This document shows, piece by piece, positions 35,401 to 46,465 of a stretch of DNA of 64,000 bases; within the stretch, counting starts at the first letter, position 1, and the number at the start of each line of letters is the position of its first letter. Both the position numbers and the translations under genes were made by a program. The notes beneath the pieces are model-generated. The model saw only the letters and a list, made by a program, of their open reading frames with translations, had not been told where the DNA came from and did no database searches. This DNA comes from Pomphorhynchus laevis (lineage: Eukaryota > Acanthocephala > Palaeacanthocephala > Echinorhynchida > Pomphorhynchidae). The stretch is from contig WNNJ02002348.1 of NCBI GenBank assembly GCA_012934845.2, forward strand, positions 27,176-91,175, in the 5' to 3' direction.

Positions 35401-36871
35401 TGTCTTGCTGTATAACGAATATAAACTATACTTGTAAGGATAATGTCGTGCCAAAGCCAGTACTCTGATAATATTAATAAATTATATTATTCAGCCACAT
35501 TTAAGGGCTGATTAATATAATTGGTTCAAGTTGTAACTCATAATGACACTGCCATCGTGATTCGAGTTAAAAATTGGCAATTTTAATTCGAAATTAGTTT
35601 TCAGCACGTGTAATCGATGAGTGACATGAAAAACGTCTTCAATTGATCATAATGATTATAACGGATAAAGCAATATCCATTGTACCATATTTTCGACGTA
35701 GTTACATAATAAGTGATCAATACCGCAATTCAATATAAAATAAGGAATTATCGAATTATTATTAACGAAATATGGGTTAAATTGAATTTGAATGAGGATT
35801 GCGACGGTGTGGTAGCATTTAAATTAGAAGAAAGATGGCAAAAATCAATGCAAAATTTATTGAATTGAATATTTTGATGCCTAGCTGGCATCATCTTCAG
35901 CAATCTGAAATGAAGGCAAAAAAGTGTACACGTCAACATAAAAATGAAGAAAAAAGTCAAAACAAGGAAAACCAGCGCTAATCTCGTCAATTTGCTATGT
36001 AATACCTCCCAACATTAGATGATATCCATCCTTCTCATTTAATTTGAAACAATTTGATCGGACACACAATTAACTTTGATGAAGTTAAAGTCCTTGCTTA
36101 TCGACAACAAGCCTTCCAATGACAGATTCTTGAATCACTGTATATCCGCGATCTCAATCCGAAGTTAAATGAGAAGGATGGATATCATCTCATGTTGGGT
36201 AGTATTACATAGCAAATTGACGAGATTAGCGCTGGTTTTCCTTGTTTTGACTTGTTTCTTCCTTTTTATGTTGACGTGTACACTTTTTTTGCCTTCATTT
36301 CAGATTGCTGAAGATGATGCCAGCTAGGCATCGAAATATTCAATTCAATAAATTTTGCGTTGATTTTTGCCATGTTTCTTCTAATTTAAATATCGGTTAA
36401 GTCATTGATACTTTATTGTATTTTTATAATTACGTAATAGTTGGGTATACTTTTATTGAATTTATACTTGTTTATAATTGGTTTATATCCAATCAATGAA
36501 AACATGGATTATGAAATACAATTTTATAATCGTACTCCATTATAACTGGATTTATATAACCACTTTCTCTATATATATTTAATATTAGGCTGTATTCAAC
36601 GTAATCTGTTCAAATTTTTATCTTTCAAATCTTGATTTTGTTCCGGCTTTCGAATTAAATATCCCATTGATATAAATATTAGTGAACTTAACAATTTTAA
36701 CAACTCTATCATGAGGCAAACAACTGATGACGATGGTTTCTGCTTCGATAACAAAGCGCTTGCGTTATTGGATAGATTCACAAGAACAGCATATGATCCA
36801 TATAATGTCGACTGCAGAATTACAATTCCCATCCAAAATATGGAGAGGAGAATATTCATTTTGTAGTGCAT
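32470..36871 (-). CDS. SLC35A4: SLC35A4-like nucleotide-sugar transporter (2 exons)
   Basis: Exon 1 is 36871-36601 and exon 2 is 33209-32470, together 336 codons (human SLC35A4 has 324). The family consists of Golgi multi-pass membrane proteins related to CMP-sialic acid and UDP-sugar transporters; the substrate here is unknown. Exon 1 gives STLYGSYAVL and PSSSVVCLMIELLKLL. Exon 2 gives RYFFFIIAALYTFTNN, LLDPVSYQILSQLKIP, ITTPGILLLLVYC and SQGTSGLLMSVILKYLGSI, closing with CLYYKDK. All align by eye with human blocks such as MDPSTYQVLSNLKIG and LNGLLMSAVMKHGSSI. The donor C/GTTGAA and acceptor GACGAAG/GA restore the frame exactly at the alignment position W-R-Q. The start is taken at the first ATG (36871); a further methionine lies four codons on. 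Confidence 0.9.
34205..35440. repeat. Repeat family, three direct copies and one inverted
   Basis: Copies at about 34205-34640, 34690-35030 and 35125-35300 (+) and 35300-35440 (-) share aatcatcacaggtattgtt, atacagca--a-gctactaatca, catcag-(c/t)gctga-ccaga and ctacatttca. On the minus strand each carries GGGUC-GAAAC ... CUGAUGA-GACCC or a variant. This is the family of the 6.2-7.1 kb inverted repeat. Noncoding. Confidence 0.85.
35872..35900 (-). ncRNA. Hammerhead core, inverted partner, imperfect
   Basis: Minus-strand copy of the 36308-36336 motif in the left arm: CUGAAGA and the same stem II. The second box is not exact. Confidence 0.5.
36308..36336 (+). ncRNA. Hammerhead ribozyme, PLE type, intact core
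   Basis: CUGAAGA (36308-36314), stem II gaugcc/ggcauc around agcua, GAAA (36333-36336), then UAUU and CAAUUC. Stem I can form between GAUUG before the core and CAAUUC after it, with stem III reduced to one A-U pair, as described for PLE hammerheads. Confidence 0.65.
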
Positions 36872-37600
36872 ACTTGCCACTACTGTCAATATTAACTGAT
36901 TTACTAATAAGACATTATAATTTCAAAATGTTGTTGTGTATTAAGTTGTGTAATCTGAAACAATTCTAATCAATATGAAATAGTTTGTATAGACTACAAT
37001 AGCTATCATACCTAAACAACAGTTTGGTTTATAAATTAAACTTTTGCTGTTCAAAACCTAATGTTTACGCAAAATATGTCTAAATGTTATTAGGTAATCT
37101 TAATTAAATCAAAAATTCGTTTATGAATAAATGGCAGAATTAATAATTTAGCCATTATTAAAAATTTAATTATTAAATTATTATTTAATTTAAACTAATT
37201 AGTTAATTCCGGAAATTGAAAAATGCCATAAATGTACCATTTAAATAGATTTACGAATTTTTAACTTTTGATGCTTAAAACCTTATGTTTAAGCAAAGTA
37301 AATCCACATATTAAGGACTAAAGTGATGGATTTATTTCTTGTCTTTTTGCTCATTTATTTGCTCATGATTTCATAAAACATCTAATTCAATTAAGACCAA
37401 TTAAGGTACATCTATTAAAACCATACATTTGTAGCATTTTTGGAATTTACAAATCGCAAATTAATTATTAATTATTAATTTTACTTTTAAAAATAAAATA
37501 AAAATACACACAAAGTGTTCCAACAAATGCTTCTGTGAATATTTTTGTCATTATTTTATTCTTTCACCGTCAATCGCTGATAGATTTTCTTAATAACTAA
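36872..37600. other. AT-rich region upstream of SLC35A4
   Basis: Presumed promoter region of the transporter gene. Very AT-rich, with taattaa-type runs. No core promoter motif can be singled out and no ORF is credible. Confidence 0.4.
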
Positions 37601-37604
37601 TAAA

Positions 37605-37990
37605 CATGCACCTAGTAAGATAAAACAGTTCTTACAATTGAAATCAATGAACAGAAACAACCTTTCCACGTTTTCGACGATAGTCTTCTATATCGCAAAG
37701 AGATATGGCCCTACCAGCAAACACCATCGCGACGCTTTCCGATTGAACCAACCAGGGTCTGCCACACATCTGAAAGCCTAATCACATAACACGATGCTTG
37801 TCATTAAGGAAATATATCTTCTTAATAATTAACAAAAGATGCGCCTAATAAGATAAAACACTTCGTAGAATTGAAATCAATAAACAGAAACAGTATATCC
37901 TAGCTTCGACAGTATACTTCTATATCGCATAGGGATCTGGTCATACCGACAAACACCAACGCGACACTTTAAGATTGAACCAACCATAAG
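37605..37990 (-). repeat. Duplicated 3' ends with tRNA-like tail (LINE D)
   Basis: Two direct copies, 232 bp apart, of a LINE 3' segment (about 37605-37765 and 37834-37990). On the minus strand each has g-ttggttcaatc, aagcgtcgcg, tggtgtttg then cgatatagaagacta. The phrase gattgaaccaacc marks both (37741, 37973). The second copy of the tail is followed directly by the degraded ORF2 of LINE D. Confidence 0.75.
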
Positions 37991-39790
37991 GATATAGGTG
38001 AGCAATGTTAGCCTTATTCCTACTTAGTTGGAGTATATACCTAGAACACCCATATTGTTTCGAGAGAGCTTGTCTGAAGGAAACAAAGAGATTGGGAAGG
38101 TGTAAAATTTTTGCTAGGATCTCAAGTTTTATCGAAGTGCATTAAAAATACGACCTTTATAGGTAGTCGAAAGTATCTCTGTAGCTTGTGAAGAGAGGTA
38201 AGAATTAAATCGGGTCAATCTCGCATTTCCTACAACAGGGAGAGTTCGATAGCCATCTGAAAGAGCGCCACTCTGACTGGATCAAAGCGGAACGCTCCTT
38301 CTCAGAAGGTTATCTTCTTCCAACCGCTAACGAAGTAGGTCGTGCAAGGTGGTCAGTTGCTGACGCGACTGCTCAATACAGAAGGGCTTAAGCAACATTT
38401 TTCGTGTAGGATTTTTCGATGTCAGGGAGAGAATTAGTTGTTGTGCAATGAGAGGCAGGGGATTGTTGTTTGTGTGTAAGATAATCGTCTCTAGCTCTGC
38501 GAAGTGCTGTTTTAATCCAACGACTAGTTATATCGTTAGTCACTAAGAATCATGTCATAGCCGCTGCCTATAATACGATCAAGGAGGTCACGGTTCTTGT
38601 GAACCACCCCTAATCGAATATAGATATTGGCTATGCTGATGCGTTTACCGTCCTTGCAAAGTGTTATATCTAAACATGAAAAGGCTGGACAATAGTAGTT
38701 AAGTAGGAGAGATGATCTTAAAGGACTCTTCACTAACGTTACAAGACTTTGAGAGTAAGAAGAATGATGCGGGGTTAGATACGGATTATAGTGGGCGGAT
38801 ATATTCATTAGTAAACATCAAGTAATGTCTTGGGGAGAACAGACCGATTTAGTTCCCTGAAGGACTATTACCTCAGCATCGCGATCAGATAAAAGACGAA
38901 GAACAGGAGCACCTCCCGAATACCACTGAAGAATGTTCAGTGAAAAAGAGTCACGACTACTTCTCATTGCGTTGGTTTATGGGCGGGAGATCGGCCTTCT
39001 AGTTGAAAGCAGCAGTGGATGGGTTGTCCCTTCCACTACCGAATCCAACCGAGAACTCACCGTTCCCACCCGGGCTGATAGGAGTATCTTTATTTCCATT
39101 ATTAGCGCAACCATCAATCAGATCTTCCTCATTTATCAGTTTACATTTTCCACCTTACTTCGATATTTTGATAACCTTTTTACCGCTTGCGGAAGATGCC
39201 CGTTTATTGGAAGATGCGTGTTATTTAAGAATTTGATACGGTGACAGCATCGCAGAGATTGATCGTACGGTACACTTTCAGTGTACCGTACGTCTTTAAG
39301 TGTGAATGTCGCTTCAAGTTCTTTTATGTCGTCAATGTCTAGGCCTGTTCAATGTTGTTGATTTTGACAATGGCTGATATGGCCTTATGTAAACTATACT
39401 GCCAACAAAGGGCTTCAGAGATATTTTAAAAATGTCTTCCACTTTTTGTAATGAAATTATGCTTATTATTTTCACAAGGTTTAAAAGCTTCATAACAGGA
39501 GAAAGCTCGTAAGATTTGCTTAAAGATCCACTGACCTGCAAAATAGCGTTGTTCCACTCGACTTTGCGTGGAAAACCATTAGAAAAATCATTTTCGTCAT
39601 TGGATTACTTAGAATCTCGTTGGAATTCTTTGTAATTTGTTTGTAAACGATGCTGCAGGAAAAATTGTTTGAACGCCTTGACATGTTCACTTGCTGCCTT
39701 TTCAATAAATGACCCCAATCGCAGAGTAAACTCTACTATAAGCAAATGCCGATTAGTTTTTTCGAAGATTAAAATATTTCATTTTCGTTT
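37990..39790 (-). mobile_element. LINE copy D, lacks the RT domain
   Basis: ORF1 N-terminal remnants at 39705-39332 (YELSPVMKLLNLVKI). Endonuclease at about 38960-38536 (FSCLDITLCKDGKRISIANIYIR split over frames, YDMILSD). Post-endonuclease linker down to about 37995. Where copies A-C and E continue into the RT, this copy passes into the tRNA-like 3' tail. The RT is therefore absent, giving an internally deleted, non-autonomous-like copy. Frames are broken many times. Confidence 0.8.
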
Positions 39791-39859
39791 TCCGACATCA
39801 TAATTTTAAAGATTTTTACGAGCAGAAGCTGTTTACGATCGAAATTAATCAAACAATTA

Positions 39860-40904
39860 TCCGTGTCAAGCGAAATGAATGCAGAGATTCCATGTTTTCA
39901 AGCTGCCAAAACGACTTCTAATGCAGAGACAATATCAGGTATTCCTAATTATTCAACAAAAAGGGTAAGTGATGCTTTATTTTCCGATTCCCAGATGGAA
40001 CAATGGGAACTCTCCCCTGTGCCAAAACTACAAAATTTGGTTAACATTAAATTTTCGTATCCATTGGAACGTCAAAACATTTTCTATGTTTATCTTAGAC
40101 AATTCACTAGACATTTTTAAAATTGAAACCTCCAACGTTACTACGAAGCAGAGGTGATGATTTCATTCTCTTCCTCTGGCCTCGCTGCTTCTTATATTAA
40201 GTTTTACACCGAGCATTTGGCACATTTAGGATTTATTACTTATAAGCTAATGTAAGCCTCGTTAGAGATTTCAAATGTCCCGCCAGTTCTTGAAGCAGCA
40301 GATATCCAAGCCCTGGATTATCTCTATAACGTTACTAACGTTCGTTTCGTTAAAAGAAAAAACGGCCTATCACTGCCGATAGCATTTTGCTCCTCCTCAA
40401 TTGATGTGGCTGAGTGCCTATCCAAATCTTTATGCAACCCATTATTAAAACACAATTTGAAATTTACACTAATTGTTACAGACAACCTAACTTAGTCCAC
40501 AGCAACAATTGCGACAAGTTGGGACATTATGGGTCAGTCTGTGGATTGGAACATATATCTTGATAGAGTTTTGGAGGAGTCACTAGCTCTACATAACTAT
40601 GGAGCCACGCTTTCTCCCCAGTCAATCCCGCCTTGTAGTGACTTTAGGAGCAGGGACTTATCTGTTACGGATATCCTAAACTCCTAATGTTTACGTTCGG
40701 GCACTTCCAAATCCGTCGCTCCACTCTTTTCTCGAGTTTGTCAGCTTTTGACAGCCAATCAAAGAAGATAAGTGGATGTCACAATGCTTTTAGCCTCACC
40801 GTCCGATGTAGCCGGCATCAATATTAGCCGACGTATATTATTACCTAAGAAAAAATCAGTTTCATGTCCCAAAGATCTGCGACCCGTTTCGATTCAAAAT
40901 TCCA
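39860..40904 (+). mobile_element. LINE fragment E0, lacks endonuclease
   Basis: Plus-strand ORF1 start at 39863-40120 (WELSPVPKLQNLVNIKF, homologous to copy D in mirror orientation) and an ORF1 middle near 40300-40500 (NGLSLPIAFCSSSIDVAE). It then jumps to the linker between endonuclease and RT (about 40560-40900: LDRVLEESLALHNYGAT-like). It ends where the next copy's ORF1 starts. D and E0 diverge head-to-head around 39.8 kb. Confidence 0.75.
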
Positions 40905-43900
40905 ATTCTATTCAAGATTTCGAACTTTCCACTGTACTTAGACGAGGATTACTCGAACAAGCTCAAGAGTCGCTTCAAATTGCACTCAGTTAGGCAGGCA
41001 CTGGGGAAGGGGGCGAGCCCCTCCCAGTTGGATTTGCGAATGCTGACTTAGATAGTGGACTACTATTATCCCGTTCCTCAGGCAACCCCTTTATGGGTTT
41101 TAACTTAAAATTTACAATAATTGAGGAAGACAGATGGACGTTCCCCCACTGTCGAAGATGCCACTGCTGGGGACATTGAGGGTCTACATGCAGTAAGGCC
41201 CAAACATGTGGGGTTTGTGGAGCGACTGAGTGTACCCACATGGTCTGCAATGAAAAATGTCTGGCACCCCCTCGTGCATTAAGTGTCGTGGGGATCATCT
41301 TGCATGGTCGCGCAAGTGCGCCTCGTTTAAGAAATATCGTCAACGATTTATGATACCTCCGTCTCACTCCTATGTAGAAGCTGCTGCTCCAGTCGGAATG
41401 TCTAACAACAACATCGTTACGTTTTTGGCGAATCAAAAACGCACAATCATCACTGAGCTAAAGGCCTTTTTTATCCCTCTGGTCACTCCTACTGTCACTC
41501 AGGTTCCTGTAGATCTAAAGTCAACCCCCCCCCGAACTAAGAAGGGGGGTTTCTGCCAGAATGGTCCCCCCCACTTAAGGTGGGAAAGATTCTAAAAGAC
41601 TTAAGTGCCTCTCAGGGAAATGAAGATATTGCCTTGGGGGATCTGGCCTGTGATGGGGCTAGTTGCAAGGGGGCAACCCTCTTGCATCTAGTTCTGTCTA
41701 GGTTGGCATCCCTCTTCCAACTAATTTAACACAATGGTGAGTAAACCCGAGCCTTTTTCACGGAATATCCTTCAGTGGAATTCGGGAGGTGCTTATGCCC
41801 TTAGACTTTTATCTGGTAGAGACGCAGATGTTATAGTCCTTCAGGAGACACGGTATATCTGTCTCCCCCAAGACATTACTCAACACATCCCAAAGCACAT
41901 TTATACCCACTATACTCCGTACATAACCCCACCTCACTCCTCTTCCTCTCAAGGACTCTTGACCTTAGTTAAATGCTCCCTAAGGTCTTCCCTCCTGTTG
42001 AATTACCGTTCGTTAAGAACGGTAAACGTCTCAGTCTAGCCAATGTCTACATTCATCCAGGGGAGATTCACAAGAACCATGAACTCCTGGATGGGATTAT
42101 TGACGGCGGCTATGACATTATACAAGGAGATTTCAACGACAGAACTGGTCGTTGGATCAACGCATCGATACGCAGAGCTAGGAACGGTTACTTCATTCAT
42201 AAACCACCGTCCCCCTCCTTTCATTGAACATCAACGAATTCAATCCTCGATATATTACTGCTCCACTCTAGGTGGTTGCTCAAACCCCTCTGTACGGAGC
42301 AGTCGCGTCAACAGCTGTCCATCTCTCATGACCTCATTCGTTGGCGGATAGAGCAGGACACGCTACTGAGAAGGAGGTTTCACTTTGATCCAAACAGAGT
42401 GGCCTTCTTTCAGGCAGCTATCCAGCGCTTCCCCCGGATAGGAAATGAGAGTCTAACCGAATTTAATACCTACCTCTTTTCGCAAACTACCGGGATTCTT
42501 TCGACTACCTATAAAGGTCGCATTTTCAATCCCACTCCTACAAAACTCAAGGTCCTAGCCAAATTACTAAACCTCCCTAATCTCTCTGCTTCCGCCAGAC
42601 AAACTCTCTCGACTGAATACTGGAGCACTAGGTATAGGTTCCAGCTGAGTAAGGATAAGGCGAGTATTGACCGTCTTAAGCCGGCTTAGTCTTCCATTTG
42701 GAAGGTATTTAAGAAGGAGAAGTTTGTATGTTGGAAGGATAGAGCATTGGGTTGGATAGGTAAGATAGGCCTTGATAAAGTTTTGGAGGAGTCACTAGCC
42801 CATCACAATTATGGAGCCACTCAATCACCTCAACAAATCCCGCCCTGGGGTGACTACAGGAGTAGGGATTTATCGGTGAATGATATTCTCGACTCCTGGG
42901 GTCCACTTCCGGGCACCTCCAAATCCGTCGCTCCACTTTCTTCTCGGATATGTCAGCTTCTGACTGCCGATCCGAGAAGTGAGGTGGCGTCACAATGCTA
43001 TTAGCCTCCCATTCCGATGTAGCAAGCATCAATATTAGTAAACGTGTTTTTATCCCTAAGGTTAAATCCTGCTCTTGTCCTAAAAACCTGCGTCCCATCT
43101 CGATACAAAATGCCCTCGTGTCGATTTACGAGAAAGCGCTTGCGCGTAAAATCCGCGACCATTTGTTAAGGCGTAATTTGATCCCTCCTGGTTTTCATGG
43201 GTTCATCAAAGGGCGCTCGGTCCATTCAGCAGTTGGTGAGGTGGAGCAGTTTTGTCGGGAAAATAGCCATTGTCTGGTAGTGGCCGTTTTCTGGACTTCT
43301 CTGCTGCATTTGGCTGCATCTCCATTTCCTTCGTGATCTCTTCTCTCAGGTCCCTCGGGTTGCCTGCAAGGATTGTGAACAGGGTGGAGATACTGCTGTA
43401 CACCAAGCGTTTAATTATGAAGACGACCATGATGCGCGTCAGTTCTACCCTATTACGGGCGTGCCTTAAGGCTCCCTTCTTTCTCCTATCTTATATCTTG
43501 CTGCTTCCATCATTCTATCCAAAATACTTAAACGTGAATAACGTCTAGTGGTGTACGCTGATAACACCACAGCCATGTTCACTGGACACAGGTTCAAGGA
43601 CATAGTCTCTAACATCAGCCGTTTCTTTTTAAGATTAAAAGACCAGTTTCCACCTTCCAATCTTATTTTAAACTTCGTCAAATGGCAGGTGGTCGTCTTT
43701 CATGGCACCCCTGCAACAAAGCAAAAGCTTAAGAGATTAGCACTCTCTGCCCTCTCCTCCATATTTGCCCATGAACCACTCCCTGTCTTCACGAGTCGAG
43801 TAAAATATCTGGGGTTTACCGTTAGAGTGAACTGGTCGGCGACAGCTGACCGGGATAGAGTTAAACGTATCCTGAAGAGAGCTAGATGGGCCCTGAAACG

Positions 43901-44160
43901 GGCCCAGCATCTGTCGTTAAATGGGAAAACCCAGGTACGCCCTTGGGGTACCTGGGCTATCTCGGGATTAGTCTTCTTTTCAAGAGGACGTCCCCTAGAG
44001 TAAAGGCTAAGGTTTATTAAGCTCATCGTCCCTCGTTTACCCAGCATCTTCCACGCCGATTGGATTCTTCGGGGGTGAAAGACCCTGGGTGGTTCAGTCG
44101 GAAAGCGGCGTGCTGGATTGGTTGGGGGCTTAAATCCCAATGGATTTGGGGCCGTGAAAG
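40905..44160 (+). mobile_element. LINE copy E, near full length, plus strand
   Basis: ORF1 from about 40905 (PLPVGFANADLDSGLLLS, then CRRCHCWGH, CGVCGATECTH, IKCRGDHLAWSRKC zinc knuckles). Endonuclease at 41734-42220 (NILQWNSGG, LLSGRDADVIVLQETR). Linker at 42276-43004 (WRIEQDTLLRRRFHFDPNR, YRSRDLSVNDILDSWG). RT from 42995 to about 44003 with NLRPISIQNALVSIYEKAL, VVYADNTTAMFTG and RVKYLGFTV. The box that is YADD in copy C reads YADN here. Several frameshifts are present. tRNA-like tail at 44079-44153. Confidence 0.9.
44079..44153 (+). ncRNA. tRNA-like 3' tail of LINE E
   Basis: gaccctgggtggttcagtcgg, aaagcggcgtgctggattgg, then T-arm-like ttgggggcttaaatcccaa and gatttgggg. Same layout as tails A-C. 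Confidence 0.5.
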
Positions 44161-44964
44161 TTTGGAAGACGGAAAGTGATTGATTGGTCTTCAGACTACA
44201 TTTGACTGTTTGTTGTCTTTGATTTATGACATTTTCTTTGTTACTTTATGTTATGTACTTTGTTTTTTCTATTAAGAAAATCTTATTATTATAAAAGCAT
44301 TCAATACATGTTCAATTGAAACACGATGACATATTGCATTGAGTTCGTTTGCAAATATATCTCTAGTGGAATCATGTCGAATCATGGTAAGACCTCTTTC
44401 TTACAAGATAAGGCATGAACAATCGAAAACAGTCATACGTGTACACTGGTTTTGCGTGAGATTCAGAGAACACCAGCTATAACGAGTACTCAAGGCATCA
44501 GTAAATTCGTTTAGACTCTGTTGAAACTGTTCATAGGCGAGTTGTAGAGCACTCAGCCACATGGACGCTCCTGCCGTTTAAGCATGGAGAATACCATGGT
44601 GTATAGTAATAGTAGCTCCGTAAGTGTTTCTTCCAATCTGGAAATATCACGTAACGTTGCCCAATGTTAATCTACTAAGGCTTTATACGAAATACAGGTT
44701 TCGTAAGTTCTAAATAGAAGTTCTGAGCATTTAAATTTCAATTGACACTCTGAGCATGGAATCAGAATTCCAAGACCACTATTTGGGTTGTTGTTGCAAT
44801 TATTTTCCAGCTTCATCGATATTTATACCAGACAGATCAATAATAAATTAACGAATTTCTTTTCGTTAAGTGTATTCGATTGAGATGTATTACATGCCAC
44901 CTTCCTGAAAATACTAGTTTATTTAAATTGTAACGAATGTGACAAATTAGAATAAGACACATGC
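44161..44964. other. Intergenic, no feature recognised
   Basis: Ordinary AT-rich sequence after LINE E. No credible ORF, RNA gene or repeat was seen. Confidence 0.4.
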
Positions 44965-45290
44965 GATCAATACGTGATCTTATTTTCAAGAGAACGTCCC
45001 CCGCAACAAAGACCAAGATTTCTGAAACTCCTCATATCGAAGCTACCGTCCATCGTGCACTACGTTTGTGCTCTCAGTTGTGTATCAGACTCTGAATGGC
45101 TCACTCGAAAAGCGTCGCGTTGATGTTTGCTGGTGTGACCCTATCCCGGCTCTGCGATATTACATTTGTGCTCTCAGTAGTGTGGCAGACCCTGAATGGC
45201 TCACTTATAAAGCTTCGCGTTGGGTTTTGCTGGTTGGACTCGCTCCTGGCTCTGCAATATAGAAGACTTATCGTCTGTGCCGACGATTGA
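44965..45290 (+). mobile_element. LINE 3' fragment F with duplicated tail
   Basis: ttattttcaagagaacgtcc (about 44980) matches the end of the RT frame of copies A-E. It is followed by two tandem tail units 100 bp apart: cagactctgaatggctcac at 45086 and cagaccctgaatggctcac at 45186. Each then has aagc-tcgcgttg-tgtttgctgg and ctctgc-atat. A related double tail occurs in copy D. Confidence 0.75.
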
Positions 45291-46299
45291 TCAGTAAACT
45301 GTATATTATAATATGCTGAACTGTTTGCTTTTTCTATTTATGCATGCTATTAGTTATTATTAAGAGAATCTTTATTATTATACATATTTTTATGTTACGA
45401 ATATACATTTTTATGAAATTCAAAAACATTTAATTAACTTATCTTTTAATACTTATCCACATTATGTTCATTTGCTCTATTTTTATACTTTGGTTACTTA
45501 TACAGAATGAAACATTAAAAACGTCTTGACTTATATTCACAAAGTTTCTCCTGACTCAATAGTTCAATGATCTACTGTAAAAAATCCATTGTGGTTTCTA
45601 CTCATATTAGCTATTTAAATCGTTTTCAAAAGTGCAAATTTATATCACAAAGCAACAGCTGAGTATATAAAAACATCTGAGTCATTATCACAATAAACCG
45701 ATTCACGTTTTCTTTCCAGAAAAGACAGGAAAAACGTCTTCATCCACAGTATGCAAATCCACCACATATTGAATATACAAGGGAATTAATCACATTTTGC
45801 ATTGAATAGTACCGACCAAGAATTTATTCACATAACTGACAATGCTCGTAATCTCAATGAAATATGTGCTGACATTTCTGAAATTGGAAATTATTATATT
45901 AATCGTTATCAACTAAATTATTATTATTTTATTATTAATACTTAACTTATAAGTAAGTATATTTAATTTTAAAAAGAGATGTGATATGATCTTTTTTAAA
46001 TGGAAGATATTATATGATCTGGAGAAATTTTTTAAGTAGTGGATTACCTACTTCAGCTATTGAAAAGCCTTATTCAAAGGGAACATCGTTACGACTAGAC
46101 TTAAAGGATCACAAAATATATAGGTGTACTATATATTGATGATGTATGAAGCAGCAAAATAGTTAAAGTTCAAGAATATTTTGGGAATAGCAAATATAGC
46201 ATTTGTTTTATAATAGAAAAATGTCAAAAATAAAAATATATTTAAACTCAAACCACATTTTAACAAAGATGGTGTTGAATAACTTGTGATGATTGTAAT
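45291..46299. other. Intergenic, no feature recognised
   Basis: AT-rich, no credible gene. The last part may belong to the PLE scrap that follows but cannot be read. Confidence 0.4.
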
Positions 46300-46304
46300 A
46301 GTTT

Positions 46305-46465
46305 TATATAGATCTCTCGGGGCAGGGTTCATTAAAACGTATTGGTCAACATAAATATTGTGTTAAAAAAGGAATTGGATCAGGGGATGTTATAGATCAT
46401 TTCTTTAATAATGATAATAAAATAAGATTCATTTGGAGTAAAGTGATTTTAATGGAGAATAAGTC
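46305..46465 (+). mobile_element. Penelope-like fossil, GIY-YIG scrap
   Basis: The plus frame reads GSLKRIGQHKYCVKKG, then DVIDHFFNNDNKIRFIW, SKVILMENK. This resembles the PLE endonuclease stretch in which L-x-x-R-x-x-x-H-K precedes a conserved H-F and a terminal I-L-x-x-E. Short fossil. Confidence 0.6.

Larger units (their letters stand above)
35816..36395. mobile_element. PLE fossil with inverted hammerhead-bearing arms
   Basis: Arms at about 35816-36050 and 36160-36395 are near-perfect reverse complements. The plus strand between and into the right arm reads INFDEVKVLAYRQQAF, then ILESLYIRDLNPKLNEKDGY, the C-terminal end of a GIY-YIG-type PLE protein (R-x-I-x-E-S-x-x-I-x-x-x-x-P-x-L-N). 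Each arm contains a hammerhead core. Lies within the SLC35A4 intron. Fossil. Confidence 0.75.
33210..36600 (-). other. Intron of the SLC35A4-like gene, repeat-filled
   Basis: 3391 bp intron, GT...AG. It starts GTTGAATACAG, and the exact inverse CTGTATTCAAC lies 20 bases before its 3' end. It holds four copies of one inverted-repeat family (34.2-35.4 kb) and a PLE/hammerhead palindrome (35.8-36.4 kb). The rest, about 33210-34200, shows no feature apart from a short tandem tactcatatatgtac near 34060-34105. Confidence 0.85.

Noticed and set aside
36601-36889. Start of the transporter at the upstream TTG (36889)
   Set aside because: TTG is not a usual eukaryotic start. The first in-frame ATG is at 36871.
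39003-39244. Plus-strand frames of 77-103 codons
   Set aside because: They are antisense to the ORF1/ORF2 junction of LINE copy D.
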